Source of the DNA: Clostridiales bacterium
GTDB lineage: Bacteria; Bacillota; Clostridia; Saccharofermentanales; Saccharofermentanaceae
DNA: 64,000 nucleotides
Direction of reading: 5' to 3'
NCBI GenBank assembly: GCA_017478485.1
Contig: JAFVDI010000031.1
Span: forward strand, 1 to 64,000
Both the position numbers and the translations under genes were made by a program. Position 1 is the stretch's first letter; each line of letters begins with the position of its first letter. Under the pieces are notes generated by a model, which was not told the DNA's origin, searched no databases, and was given only the letters and a program-made list of their open reading frames with translations. Shown here piece after piece: positions 1 to 8,979 of the stretch.

Positions 1-1199
1 AAGTTCTCGGGCGAGAATACAGGGATCGGATCGAACTCGAACTTGCGGTTGGATGAGATTATGGTATCGCCGATACGGAAGTTGCCCGGATCGAAAATAC
101 CGATGATGTCACCTGCATAAGCCTCCTCGGTGATGGCACGGTCCTGTGCCATAAACTGCTGGGGCTGCGCGAGAGTGATCTTCTTTCCGGTCCTCATGAG
201 ATTGACGGACATGTTCTTCTCATACTGGCCTGAGCAGATGCGGATGAAAGCCATTCTGTCGCGGTGCGAAGGATCCATGTTTGCCTGGATCTTGAATACG
301 AAGCCGGAGAACATTTCCTCTTCCGGTTCGATGGTGCCGTCAGTCGAGTGATGTGAAGCCGGTGAAGGTGCCATCTTAAGGAAGTGCTTGAGGAAAGGCT
401 CAACGCCGAAGTTGGTGATGGCTGAACCGAAGAACACGGGTGTCAGCTGTCCGTGAAGAACCTTGTCCATGTCGAGCTCGTCGCCTGCCATATCGAGCAG
501 TTCGATGTCGTTTCTCAATACCTCGAGATGACCGGGCATGAGCATCTTGTCGAGCGCGGGATCGTCGATTCCTGAGACCTTCTCGGTAACCATGGATGCA
601 CCATGGTCGTTGTTTTCCTTGTCGAAGACGAGGACGCTCTGTGTAGCTCTCTCGTAAACACCCTCGAAATCGCCGTCTGTGCCGATCGGCCAGTTGACGG
701 GGCATGAACGGATGCCCAAGACCTTTTCGAGCTCGTCCATGAGGTCGAACGGGTTCTTTGCAGCACGGTCCATCTTGTTAACGAAGGTGAAGATCGGAAT
801 GCCTCTTCTGCGGCAGACCTGGAAAAGCTTAATTGTCTGGGCCTCGACACCTTTTGCACCGTCAAGGACCATGACCGCGGCGTCAGCAGCGCAGAGCGTA
901 CGGTATGTATCCTCGGAGAAGTCCTGGTGTCCGGGGGTATCGAGGATGTTGATGTGGCAGCCGTCATATTCGAACTGCATTACTGATGAAGTTACCGAGA
1001 TACCACGCTTCTTTTCGATCTCCATCCAGTCGGATGTTGCATGGCGCGCAGCCTTTCTGGCCTTGACGGAACCTGCCTGGTGGATGGCTCCGCCGTAAAG
1101 GAGGAGTTTCTCGGTAATGGTTGTCTTACCTGCGTCCGGGTGCGATATTATCGCGAACGTGCGGCGTCTTTTTATTTCCTCGATCCTGGAATAATTCAT
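1..1199 (-). CDS. prfC: Peptide chain release factor 3 (5' part, runs off left edge)
   Basis: RF3 is the translational GTPase that recycles RF1/RF2 from the ribosome after peptide release. Translating the minus strand from an ATG at 1199 gives a protein starting [20 protein letters not shown], followed by the P-loop PDAGKTT, switch [10 protein letters not shown] and the NKMDR guanine-specificity motif. This is the RF3 pattern, not EF-G, which lacks this N-terminus. About 399 codons are visible; the C-terminal part lies outside the window. The gene is divergent from malQ across about 80 bases. The reading frame is open over the whole visible part. Confidence 0.93.
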   Translation of the reverse strand, partial: MNYSRIEEIKRRRTFAIISHPDAGKTTITEKLLLYGGAIHQAGSVKARKAARHATSDWMEIEKKRGISVTSSVMQFEYDGCHINILDTPGHQDFSEDTYRTLCAADAAVMVLDGAKGVEAQTIKLFQVCRRRGIPIFTFVNKMDRAAKNPFDLMDELEKVLGIRSCPVNWPIGTDGDFEGVYERATQSVLVFDKENNDHGASMVTEKVSGIDDPALDKMLMPGHLEVLRNDIELLDMAGDELDMDKVLHGQLTPVFFGSAITNFGVEPFLKHFLKMAPSPASHHSTDGTIEPEEEMFSGFVFKIQANMDPSHRDRMAFIRICSGQYEKNMSVNLMRTGKKITLAQPQQFMAQDRAITEEAYAGDIIGIFDPGNFRIGDTIISSNRKFEFDPIPVFSPEN

Positions 1200-1280
1200 T
1201 TTGCCCCTCATTAATTGTATAATGGTGTTTAACTTTGAAAAAAGCCAAATAATTATATATAAGTTTTGGAGGGAATACAA

Positions 1281-2927
1281 ATGAGAAGAGGCGGCGGAGT
1301 ACTTATGCATATAAGTTCTCTCCCCGGACCGTTCGGGATCGGCGTGTTCGGAGAAGAGGCCGTGGAATTTGCAAAGAAACTGTCAGCGCAGGGGATGAAA
1401 TACTGGCAGGTTCTTCCGTTCTCATACCCGGGAATGGGCAATTCACCATATCAGAGTTTTTCGGCATTTGCAGGCAACTGGCTGTTCATCGACCCGAGGC
1501 GTCTTGCCAAGAGAGGCCTTCTGACGCCTGCAGAGGTCCAGAATGCGGAATATAACGAGAACAAGTGGAGGATCGATTACGATTACCTGAGGAGCAACCG
1601 TGACGAACTTCTGAGAAAAGCTTTTGAGCGCGCCGACAAGGATCTTCTTAAGAAGGTCGACAAGTTCCTTGAAGAGAACAAGTGGGCAAGTGACGTCGCG
1701 GCTTATCTTTCCATCAAGGACGACAACTTCGGAAGACCCTGGTGGGAATGGACCGACAGCAGGCTCAAGAATTACGATAAGAAGGCCGTTGAGGAACTCA
1801 AGGGCAATACCAACTTCAAGTTCCACGCTTTCGTACAGTATCTGTTCCTCGACGAATGGACACAGATCAAGAAGGAGATCAATGACCTTGGCATTTCCAT
1901 CATAGGAGACATGCCTTTCTATGTTTCGGGCGATTCCGCTGACGTATGGGCTTCAAGAGAGCTCTTCAAGATGGCGAGCCCTTCCAAGACAAATAAGCTC
2001 CTTTCCGACTATGAAAAGGATTTCGCGAAGTACCAGACACTCAAGGCCAAGGCAGACAAGTCAGATGCCTCTGAGAAGAAAGACGGCGAAAAGGATGAGA
2101 TAACAGAACCCAGGAAACCGAAGCCGGAAGCACTCGTTTTCGAGAGCGTGGCAGGCGTTCCGCCGGACTATTTCTGTGAGGACGGCCAGCTCTGGGGCAA
2201 CCCCATCTACGACTGGAAGAAGATGAAAGCCGACAATTACGGCTGGTGGATGCGAAGGATCGGCGAGAACTTCAAGCTCTACGATTTCCTCAGGATCGAT
2301 CATTTCAGGGCATTCTCATCTTACTGGGAGGTTGACGCGAATGCCGAGACCGCAAGGATAGGCAAGTGGCAGAAGGGCCCGGGTCTCGAATTCTTCGCTG
2401 AATACGACAAGGTATTCGGTGACAGGAGCAGGCTTATCGCAGAGGATTTGGGCGAGATAACTCCCGACCTCAAGGAATTCATGGAGAAAGTCGGCATTCC
2501 CGGCATGCGCGTCATGGAATTCACTTTCTATCCCGGTGACGACAGTTCCTTCATGCCTCATAACTTCAACAAGAACTGCGTTGCTTATACAGGCACGCAT
2601 GACAACAATACCTTGCTCGGATGGCTCTGGGATTCCAGAGAAGACGTCAGGAACTTCTGTCTGAAGTACTGCGGCTTTGAAGGCTCTAACTGGGGCGACG
2701 GCGGACCTCACAGCGGTTCATGCAGGGCGATCATCAGGACACTCTGGATGAGCCATGCAGACGTAGCGATCATTCCGATCCAGGATATGCTCGGATATGG
2801 TGCCGATACGAGAATGAACATTCCTGGAACGCCTACGGGCAACTGGGTCGTAAGGTTCTCCAAAGAGGATCTCGATTCGATCGACAACGACTGGTACCGC
2901 ACGCTCAACACGCTTTACTACAGGTAA
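1281..2927 (+). CDS. malQ: 4-alpha-glucanotransferase (amylomaltase)
   Basis: GH77 enzyme that transfers glucan segments between maltodextrins in the cytoplasm. The start [20 protein letters not shown] is typical of the family, and the catalytic motifs RIDHFR (nucleophile Asp), AEDLG (acid/base Glu) and GTHDNN are all present. I chose ATG 1281 because GGAGG at 1268-1272 lies just upstream; a TTG at 1266 in the same frame sits before that site. The protein has 548 residues, somewhat longer than usual, because of a charged Lys/Glu/Asp-rich insertion at about residues 236-282, before the conserved VAGVPPDYF. It is followed by glpK after 6 bases, so the two are probably co-transcribed. Confidence 0.96.
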   Translation: MRRGGGVLMHISSLPGPFGIGVFGEEAVEFAKKLSAQGMKYWQVLPFSYPGMGNSPYQSFSAFAGNWLFIDPRRLAKRGLLTPAEVQNAEYNENKWRIDYDYLRSNRDELLRKAFERADKDLLKKVDKFLEENKWASDVAAYLSIKDDNFGRPWWEWTDSRLKNYDKKAVEELKGNTNFKFHAFVQYLFLDEWTQIKKEINDLGISIIGDMPFYVSGDSADVWASRELFKMASPSKTNKLLSDYEKDFAKYQTLKAKADKSDASEKKDGEKDEITEPRKPKPEALVFESVAGVPPDYFCEDGQLWGNPIYDWKKMKADNYGWWMRRIGENFKLYDFLRIDHFRAFSSYWEVDANAETARIGKWQKGPGLEFFAEYDKVFGDRSRLIAEDLGEITPDLKEFMEKVGIPGMRVMEFTFYPGDDSSFMPHNFNKNCVAYTGTHDNNTLLGWLWDSREDVRNFCLKYCGFEGSNWGDGGPHSGSCRAIIRTLWMSHADVAIIPIQDMLGYGADTRMNIPGTPTGNWVVRFSKEDLDSIDNDWYRTLNTLYYR

Positions 2928-2933
2928 CGGCTG

Positions 2934-4472
2934 ATGAATTACATTCTTTGCATCGATCAGGGCACCACATCGACCAAGGCTTTTCTGCTGGATGAGCAGG
3001 GACATCTTAGCGGCGGCGCGCATGTGCCGTTCGAACAGCATTATCCCAATCCCGGCTGGGTGGAGCATGACGCTGAGGAGATCTATGTATCTGTCCTCAA
3101 AGCCATCGCAAAACTTTTCGATGCAAATCCGGAAGCTGTCGGAAACATAGCAGCCATCGGTCTTACAAACCAGCGTGAGACGACGGTTGCTTTCAGTCCC
3201 GACGGCACGCCTCTTGCAAATGCCATCGTATGGCAGTGCAGAAGAACGACTGATATCTGCAGAAGGCCTGAGATAAAGAGTCAGGAAAGAAGGATTAGCG
3301 AGATCACGGGTCTTAAGACCGATCCCTATTTCTCTGCCACAAAGATGCTCTGGCTGCTCGAAAACGTGCCTTCGCTGAGAGAACTCGTTGATTCAGGAAA
3401 AGCTTATTTCGGTACGATCGACGGCTTCCTGGTATACAGGCTCACGGGATGCAAGGTATTCGCATCCGACTATTCGAACTGCTCGAGAACGATGCTTTTC
3501 GACATCACGAAAAAAGACTATGATGACGGCCTTCTCGAACTCTTCTCGGTTCCGCGCAAAGCTTTGGCAGAACCCCGCGAATCGTGCAGCGATTACGGCG
3601 CTGTCGAGATAAGCGAAGAGAAACTTGCTGCCGCAGGTTTCGGCAGTGAAGACATCAAAGTCCTGATGAGCCTTAACGGCGTCAGGATCACAGGCGTAAT
3701 AGGCGACCAGCCCGCTGCGCTCCTGGGACAAAATGCAATTCACGAAGGCGAATCCAAGACAACATACGGAACGGGAAGCTTTACGCTGATGAACCTCGGA
3801 ACAAAGCCGGTGTTCTCAAAGAACGGACTTCTCACATCCTGCGCGTGGTCTTACAAGGGTGTAACCTCATATGCTCTGGAAGGCAGCATTTTCCAGGCAG
3901 GTTCGGTTATCAGCTGGCTCAAGGATGAACTGCATCTTATCGATTCTCCCGCAGAGTGCGACAAATACTGCGAATCCATAAAGGACACAGGCGGAGTATA
4001 TCTCGTTCCCGCGTTTACGGGACTCGGCGCGCCTTACTGGAAACCAGATGCCAGAGGCATAATCACAGGCCTTACGAGAGGTACCGGAAGGGCAGAGCTG
4101 ATCAGGGCCGGCGTTGAATCGATCGCTTATCAGGTAACTGAACTCGTTAACCTGATGACTGATGATACGGGCATCAAGGCAAAGCAAATGAAGGTCGACG
4201 GCGGAGTATGCGCCAGCTCGTTCCTGATGCAGCTTCAGGCTGATCTTCTTGGCGTTACGATCACGAGAGCGGCTTCCGATGAGATGACCGCGATGGGAGC
4301 GGGATTTGCATCCGGCGTAACTTGTGGTATTTTTGAGAGCGTTGAAGATACCGGACGCTTTTATGTTCCCGGTAAGAAATACGATCCTGACATGCCTGCA
4401 TTTGAGGTTTCGAGGATCATGGAGGGTTACAAAACGGCTGCAAGGGCGGCGCTTACCGCAACTGGCGGCTGA
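2934..4472 (+). CDS. glpK: Glycerol kinase
   Basis: FGGY-family kinase that makes sn-glycerol 3-phosphate from glycerol and ATP. Visible family motifs are the N-terminal phosphate-binding DQGTTSTKAF, TNQRETT, the second-domain GDQPAALLGQ, GTGSF and DGG near residue 420. At 512 residues it is slightly longer than the usual ~500. The ATG lies 6 bases after malQ, which points to one transcript. No glycerol facilitator (glpF) or glpD is adjacent, so the source of glycerol is not shown by context. Other FGGY kinases are possible, but the match to GlpK runs end to end. Confidence 0.93.
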   Translation: MNYILCIDQGTTSTKAFLLDEQGHLSGGAHVPFEQHYPNPGWVEHDAEEIYVSVLKAIAKLFDANPEAVGNIAAIGLTNQRETTVAFSPDGTPLANAIVWQCRRTTDICRRPEIKSQERRISEITGLKTDPYFSATKMLWLLENVPSLRELVDSGKAYFGTIDGFLVYRLTGCKVFASDYSNCSRTMLFDITKKDYDDGLLELFSVPRKALAEPRESCSDYGAVEISEEKLAAAGFGSEDIKVLMSLNGVRITGVIGDQPAALLGQNAIHEGESKTTYGTGSFTLMNLGTKPVFSKNGLLTSCAWSYKGVTSYALEGSIFQAGSVISWLKDELHLIDSPAECDKYCESIKDTGGVYLVPAFTGLGAPYWKPDARGIITGLTRGTGRAELIRAGVESIAYQVTELVNLMTDDTGIKAKQMKVDGGVCASSFLMQLQADLLGVTITRAASDEMTAMGAGFASGVTCGIFESVEDTGRFYVPGKKYDPDMPAFEVSRIMEGYKTAARAALTATGG

Positions 4473-4480
4473 ATATTAGC

Positions 4481-5410
4481 ATGTCACAGGTATACATAGT
4501 CTTTTTCAAGCTGTTTATATGTTTAGGATTGGGATTTGTGCTCAACAAGTCCCGCGTCCTTGATATGCGCGGTGAAAAGATAATGGCGGAGATCCTCCTC
4601 AAGGCCGTCCTGCCGTTCATGATCATCTCATCGAGCCAGACACAGTTCTCTTTTGATGAGCTTCGCGGAATGGGTGCGATGTTTGCATTTGCCACGGCAT
4701 ACTATGCGGTATCGCTTGCAGCGTCGAGGATGTGCTACAAGAAGACCCGTGCAAGCGATGATGAATGGCGCGTCATGACAACATGTACCGTTTTCGCAAA
4801 CACCGGCTTCGTCGGATTCCCTCTGATGCATGCTCTTTACGGCGACAGGGGACTTCTGCTCGCTGCTGTTTTCAATCTCGTATATAACGCTTTCTTTTAT
4901 ACATACGGCGCCCACATTATCTCGAAAAAACCCAGATTCAAGCTTTCAGAGCTTTTTTCGAGTTCGGTTTCAACGGCTTCGATAGCGGCTATAGTCCTGT
5001 TCATCGTTCCCTGGAGGATGCCGCAATTTGTTAACAGTGCGATCTCGATGGTTGGCGACATGTCGGTCCCGATGGCAATGATGATCATGGGATCTCAGCT
5101 TGCCGCTGTTGACATCAGAAGAATGTTCTTTGACTGGAAGCCGTATCTGGTTTCATTTGTCAGGCTCATGCTGATACCGGCCGTCGCGATACTTGCCGTA
5201 TGGGGCCTGGAACACGCTTTCACGATGCAGGGTGACACTGCGAAGGTAATGGTCCTCATGTGCGCGCTTCCCTGCGGCTCAATGAATGTTCTTTATGCAG
5301 AAAAATACGATACCGCACCTGACCTCAGCACGAGGATAGTTACCATGTCTACAGTCCTTATGATGGTAACGCTCCTGTTCTGGACTTGGATAGTCAGGAA
5401 TGTCTTGTGA
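4481..5410 (+). CDS. AEC (auxin efflux carrier) family permease
   Basis: A 309-residue integral membrane protein with about ten hydrophobic segments and the AEC/membrane transport family pattern: an early helix with LGFVLNKSRVLD, a central TVFANTGFVGFPLMHALYG and a C-terminal ALPCGSMNVLYAEKY. Bacterial relatives include malate and other organic-acid carriers, but the substrate cannot be read from sequence. It starts 8 bases after glpK and ends 6 bases before the next gene, so it probably belongs to the same operon. Confidence 0.85.
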   Translation: MSQVYIVFFKLFICLGLGFVLNKSRVLDMRGEKIMAEILLKAVLPFMIISSSQTQFSFDELRGMGAMFAFATAYYAVSLAASRMCYKKTRASDDEWRVMTTCTVFANTGFVGFPLMHALYGDRGLLLAAVFNLVYNAFFYTYGAHIISKKPRFKLSELFSSSVSTASIAAIVLFIVPWRMPQFVNSAISMVGDMSVPMAMMIMGSQLAAVDIRRMFFDWKPYLVSFVRLMLIPAVAILAVWGLEHAFTMQGDTAKVMVLMCALPCGSMNVLYAEKYDTAPDLSTRIVTMSTVLMMVTLLFWTWIVRNVL

Positions 5411-5416
5411 GGAATT

Positions 5417-6157
5417 ATGGCTGAAACACCTGATAACAAGATCGAAAGAATAGAGAATGAGAGGCTTGTCAAGCTCCTCGGACAGATCCGCAGCGACAAC
5501 AGTGAGGAGAACATGATCGCGCTTCTCAAGGAAGCCGCAGTCTCCAAGTTCATCGTGCCTGTTGACGGTGATGAAGGAAACTACAGCTTTCATGCGGTAA
5601 GCGATAAGAACGGCCTGAAATATATGGTCGTTTATTCCGATTCCGACAGCTTTGAAGTTGCTTTTGAAGACAAGTACAAGAAGCAGCAGGGCGTTGCTGC
5701 AGGTTTCGGCGATCTCATCGAGGTCGTAATGACTGATAAGATGGGACTTTCGGGTTTTGTCATCAACCCCGGAGTTGAGGAAGTGCTTTTCGGAAAAGAC
5801 ATGGTAAAGCTCATAGCGCAGCAGATGGGCATCGGAGGCGACGGCACAGCAAAGGTCGGCGAGCCCGATAAGTATCCGCCGGAGCTTAATAAAGCGCTTA
5901 ATGAATATCTCAAGATAGAGCCTTCGGTCAGCAAGATCTGGGTCCGCCTCATGCGCGAAAACGGCACTGACCGCATCAGCTGGCTCATCATAGCCGAGAC
6001 TTCACTGGAAGGCGAGCAGCTTAAATACATGCTGGATAACATGAGAAAATACTGTCTTCCTTATCTGGACAATATGGATGCGTACTGCGCTTCTTCGAAA
6101 GAAGAGTTTGCAGCGCAGGTGATCAAAGGCGTAAAGCCTTTCTGCGAGGCAGAGTGA
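5417..6157 (+). CDS. SseB-family protein
   Basis: A soluble 246-residue protein. Residues ~15-130 resemble the SseB N-terminal domain (ALLKEAAVSKFIVPV, then FGDLIEVV and GFVINPG), and residues ~165-245 resemble the SseB C-terminal domain (LNEYLKIEPSVSKIWVRLM). The enhanced-serine-sensitivity name is historical and no biochemical activity is established for such proteins. It has no signal peptide or transmembrane segment. It sits 6 bases downstream of the permease and 4 bases upstream of the next gene. Confidence 0.75.
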   Translation: MAETPDNKIERIENERLVKLLGQIRSDNSEENMIALLKEAAVSKFIVPVDGDEGNYSFHAVSDKNGLKYMVVYSDSDSFEVAFEDKYKKQQGVAAGFGDLIEVVMTDKMGLSGFVINPGVEEVLFGKDMVKLIAQQMGIGGDGTAKVGEPDKYPPELNKALNEYLKIEPSVSKIWVRLMRENGTDRISWLIIAETSLEGEQLKYMLDNMRKYCLPYLDNMDAYCASSKEEFAAQVIKGVKPFCEAE

Positions 6158-6161
6158 TACC

Positions 6162-6962
6162 ATGAGCCGGAATAAGACCAGTTTTGTTGTGCTCGTGATC
6201 CTGGCCGGCATCTTTGTTATCGCGATAGCAATGGTATTCAACACATCGGTCAGACGCGAAAACGCGCTTAAGAGACAGGCCTCTGTCAATGAGAAGATAG
6301 AGTTCCTCAATTCGATCGATCTTACTGTTTACTGGATCGGCGGATTTCCCTCTGAACTTGAGAAACTGAGGCAGAACACGAACGTGATAATGCCTGAGAA
6401 TATCAGCAGGGATAACATGCCGGTAAAATCTTCGACTTTCCGTATCTCGATAACCGAGAAGATAGGCGATCAGAAGGGCGAAACAAAGGAGATAGTTCCC
6501 CGCAAATACAGTGAATACATGATGATCGTTCTTACTTCCACGGAAGGCATCACTGATGAGGCAAAAGACATCCTGCGCGACTGCATCGTTTATAACGGAG
6601 TTCCCATACTTTGCATCGGTTCGGATGCCTGCCGGTTCGTAGGAACGATCCTTATCCACGGCAGCGGATACGATAAAGATCACACGCTGTACTACAAATT
6701 GAATGAAGGTTATAAAGAACCTTACCTCGACGTAAAAGCGGTCTCGGCAGGCGGCGTTGAGTTTGCAGATGCTTTCTGCACAAAGCTCAGCGAATACTGC
6801 AATGCCGCAGCAACAAAAAAGCAGACTGAAGCTTCTGAGATCATTGCTTCGGCCAATATTTCCGCGAGTGCGGCAGCCGCAACATCAACCGCTCCTGAAA
6901 CATCGGAAACTGTTACTGAAACGACCGAAACGAGGCAGTTTTTGATGCCTCCTTCAGAATAA
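6162..6962 (+). CDS. Membrane-anchored protein of unknown function
   Basis: The 266-residue product has one N-terminal hydrophobic segment (about residues 7-25), then an alpha/beta-looking outer domain and a Ser/Thr/Ala-rich low-complexity tail from about residue 220 to the end. No family was recognised. The N-terminal helix has no lipobox and no clear cleavage site, so a signal anchor with the bulk outside is more likely than secretion. It starts 4 bases after the SseB-like gene and is the last gene of this run; a fresh promoter for xpt follows. Confidence 0.7.
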   Translation: MSRNKTSFVVLVILAGIFVIAIAMVFNTSVRRENALKRQASVNEKIEFLNSIDLTVYWIGGFPSELEKLRQNTNVIMPENISRDNMPVKSSTFRISITEKIGDQKGETKEIVPRKYSEYMMIVLTSTEGITDEAKDILRDCIVYNGVPILCIGSDACRFVGTILIHGSGYDKDHTLYYKLNEGYKEPYLDVKAVSAGGVEFADAFCTKLSEYCNAAATKKQTEASEIIASANISASAAAATSTAPETSETVTETTETRQFLMPPSE

Positions 6963-7003
6963 AAAGCCCCGAGATCCTTATTTTCAAACCGCACCGGACA
7001 GGT

Positions 7004-7030
7004 TTGACACCTAATTGTAATAATTATAAT
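7004..7030 (+). promoter_or_regulatory. Sigma-A-type promoter for xpt
   Basis: A perfect -35 TTGACA lies at 7004-7009 and a perfect -10 TATAAT at 7025-7030, 15 bases apart; TAATAT at 7027-7032 would give 17. The predicted start near 7037 leaves a leader of only about 13-22 bases, too short for a purine riboswitch of the kind known before Bacillus xpt. Confidence 0.75.
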
Positions 7031-7049
7031 ATAGTAGGGTGTTCGGGAG

Positions 7050-7634
7050 GTGGTCACCATTCACGCTTTGGAGGAAAGGATTCTTAAGGAAGGCCGGGTA
7101 TTGCCCGGTGAAGTGCTTAAGGTCGGGAGTTTTCTTAACCAGCAGATAGATACTGCGCTTCTCACGGACATGGGCAATGAGATTGCCCGTCTTTTCGCTG
7201 ATTCAGGCGTCACAAAGATCCTCACAATTGAATCTTCCGGGATCGCCATCGCCGTCGCGGCAGGCTGCGCCATGCATGTACCCGTCGTTTATGCGAAGAA
7301 GCACGCATCCAGCAACATGAGCAGTGATGTCTACACATCCAACGTTTTTTCCTATACACATCAGAAGACCTATAAGATCGCGGTTGCAAAGGACTACATG
7401 ACCGCGGACGATACGGTTCTGATCGTTGACGATTTCCTCGCCATGGGCAACGCCATTAATGGCCTTATCGAGATAATCGGCGAGGCCGGAGCGAAGCTTG
7501 CGGGCGCAGCGATCGAGATAGAGAAAGGCTTCCAGGGCGGCGGAGACGCTTTGAGAGCCAAGGGCATCAGGGTCGAATCACTTGCGATAATCGACTCGAT
7601 GAGCGACACATCCCTGACTTTCAGGGAGCAGTAA
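7050..7634 (+). CDS. xpt: Xanthine phosphoribosyltransferase
   Basis: Converts xanthine and PRPP to XMP in purine salvage. The protein follows Bacillus Xpt along its length, with TIESSGIA, the PRPP loop VLIVDDFLAMGNA and the C-terminal GIRVESLA. The start is uncertain. GTG at 7050 is the first conventional codon but overlaps the ribosome site GGGAGG (7045-7050). ATT at 7059 lies 8 bases after that site and gives M-H-A-L-E-E-R-I-L-K-E-G, the same length as the Bacillus N-terminus M-E-A-L-K-R-K-I-E-E-E-G. The gene leads into a nucleoside-uptake cluster, which supports a salvage role. Confidence 0.92.
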   Translation: MVTIHALEERILKEGRVLPGEVLKVGSFLNQQIDTALLTDMGNEIARLFADSGVTKILTIESSGIAIAVAAGCAMHVPVVYAKKHASSNMSSDVYTSNVFSYTHQKTYKIAVAKDYMTADDTVLIVDDFLAMGNAINGLIEIIGEAGAKLAGAAIEIEKGFQGGGDALRAKGIRVESLAIIDSMSDTSLTFREQ

Positions 7635-7682
7635 CATTTGTATGCAGTTTTTGTGCATAAAAAAAGAATTTGGAGGAGAATT

Positions 7683-8948
7683 ATGAGGAAATTGGTTTCA
7701 CTGGTGCTCACAGCAGCATTCGCAGTGTCTTCCTGCCTGTCCCTTGCAGGATGCTCAAGCAAGCCTGCTGAGACAACAGCAGCTACAACAAAAGCAGGAG
7801 AGACTGCACAGGAGTCAAAGGGTACAGACGCTGCACCCGCAACAGGAAGCATTAAAGTTGGCGCGATCTACATCAACAGCCAGAACGACACCGCAGGCTA
7901 TACTTTTGCTCATCACAAGGGTATCACCGAAGGTATGAAGCAGCTGGGTCTTGATCCTTCCAAGGATCTGTACATCGTTGACAACGTACCTGAGGACGAT
8001 GAGAAGGTAAAGCAGGCCATCGACCAGCTCGCAGGCGACGGATGCAACATCATCTTCGGCATCAGCTTCGGATACATTAACGCTATGGAGGAGAAGGCTG
8101 CGGAATATCCCGACATCATCTTCTCACATGCAACAGGTTACAAGTCCAACGACAAGAACTTCAACAACTACTTCGGCAGGATCTATCAGGCACGTTACCT
8201 CTCCGGCATCGCTGCAGGATACAAGTCACTTGCTCTTAAGAACGACAACATCGGTTACGTTTCCGCTTGGGGCGTAGAGTATGCTGAGACATGCTCCGGC
8301 ATCAACGCTTTCGCAATGGGCGCAAGAGCAGTTAACCCCAACGCAAAGATCCACGTTTACGAGATCTCAACATGGGGCGATCAGGAGAAGGAGAGACAGG
8401 CAGCTCAGGTTCTCATCGATACCTATAAGTGCTGCGTTATCGGTCAGCACTGCGACTCCGCTCAGCCTCAGATCGTTGCTAACGAGAAGGGTGTATTCGG
8501 ATGCGGATACAACTCCGACATGACAAAGGAAGCTCCCAAGGCTCACCTTACTGCAGCTGTTTGGAACTGGAGCGCTTACTACGCAACAGCAATGAAGGCA
8601 GCAATGACAGACAAGGGTTCTTTCATGCAGTCAGTAGGTAACTACTATCAGGGTCTTGCAGCAGGTCTCGTAGACGTTTCTGCTCTTTCCGAGAACTGCG
8701 AGCCTGAGACAGCTGAAGCCATCAAGATCGCCAAGGATCTCATGGTCTCCGGCAAGTGGGATGTATTCTCAGGCGTTAAGCTCTTCTTCTCCGGTAAGGC
8801 AGGTGCTGTTACCGCTGAGCAGAAGAACGATGCTCTTAAAACAAACAAGGGCGAGGAGAAGGTTGCTGCAGGCGGAGCTTCCGTCGGCGATGACGTAATC
8901 CAGGGCTCAATGAACTACTATGTTGACGGCGTAACTCAGGTTAACTGA
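7683..8948 (+). CDS. BMP-family nucleoside-binding lipoprotein
   Basis: Substrate-binding lipoprotein of the Bmp/PnrA family, which captures nucleosides for an ABC importer. A signal peptide ends in the lipobox LAGC (Cys about residue 22), followed by a Ser/Thr/Ala/Lys linker and a two-lobe periplasmic-binding fold with KVGAIYINSQNDTAGYTFAH and FSHATGYKSNDKNFNNYFGR. ATG 7683 is the true start, with a GGAGGAG site before it; an upstream in-frame codon at 7638 would bury the signal peptide. It sits 48 bases after xpt and 31 before the ATPase gene. The 421-residue size fits the family. Confidence 0.92.
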   Translation: MRKLVSLVLTAAFAVSSCLSLAGCSSKPAETTAATTKAGETAQESKGTDAAPATGSIKVGAIYINSQNDTAGYTFAHHKGITEGMKQLGLDPSKDLYIVDNVPEDDEKVKQAIDQLAGDGCNIIFGISFGYINAMEEKAAEYPDIIFSHATGYKSNDKNFNNYFGRIYQARYLSGIAAGYKSLALKNDNIGYVSAWGVEYAETCSGINAFAMGARAVNPNAKIHVYEISTWGDQEKERQAAQVLIDTYKCCVIGQHCDSAQPQIVANEKGVFGCGYNSDMTKEAPKAHLTAAVWNWSAYYATAMKAAMTDKGSFMQSVGNYYQGLAAGLVDVSALSENCEPETAEAIKIAKDLMVSGKWDVFSGVKLFFSGKAGAVTAEQKNDALKTNKGEEKVAAGGASVGDDVIQGSMNYYVDGVTQVN

Positions 8949-8979
8949 TCACGCTGACTAACGCTGCAGGAGAGGTTTT

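Noticed and set aside
6963..7049. Purine riboswitch before xpt
   Set aside because: A perfect promoter ends at 7030, so the transcribed leader is under 25 bases. The aptamer needs about 70.
7638..7682. Longer BMP lipoprotein starting before ATG 7683
   Set aside because: It would put charged residues before the signal peptide, and the GGAGGAG site lies directly before 7683.
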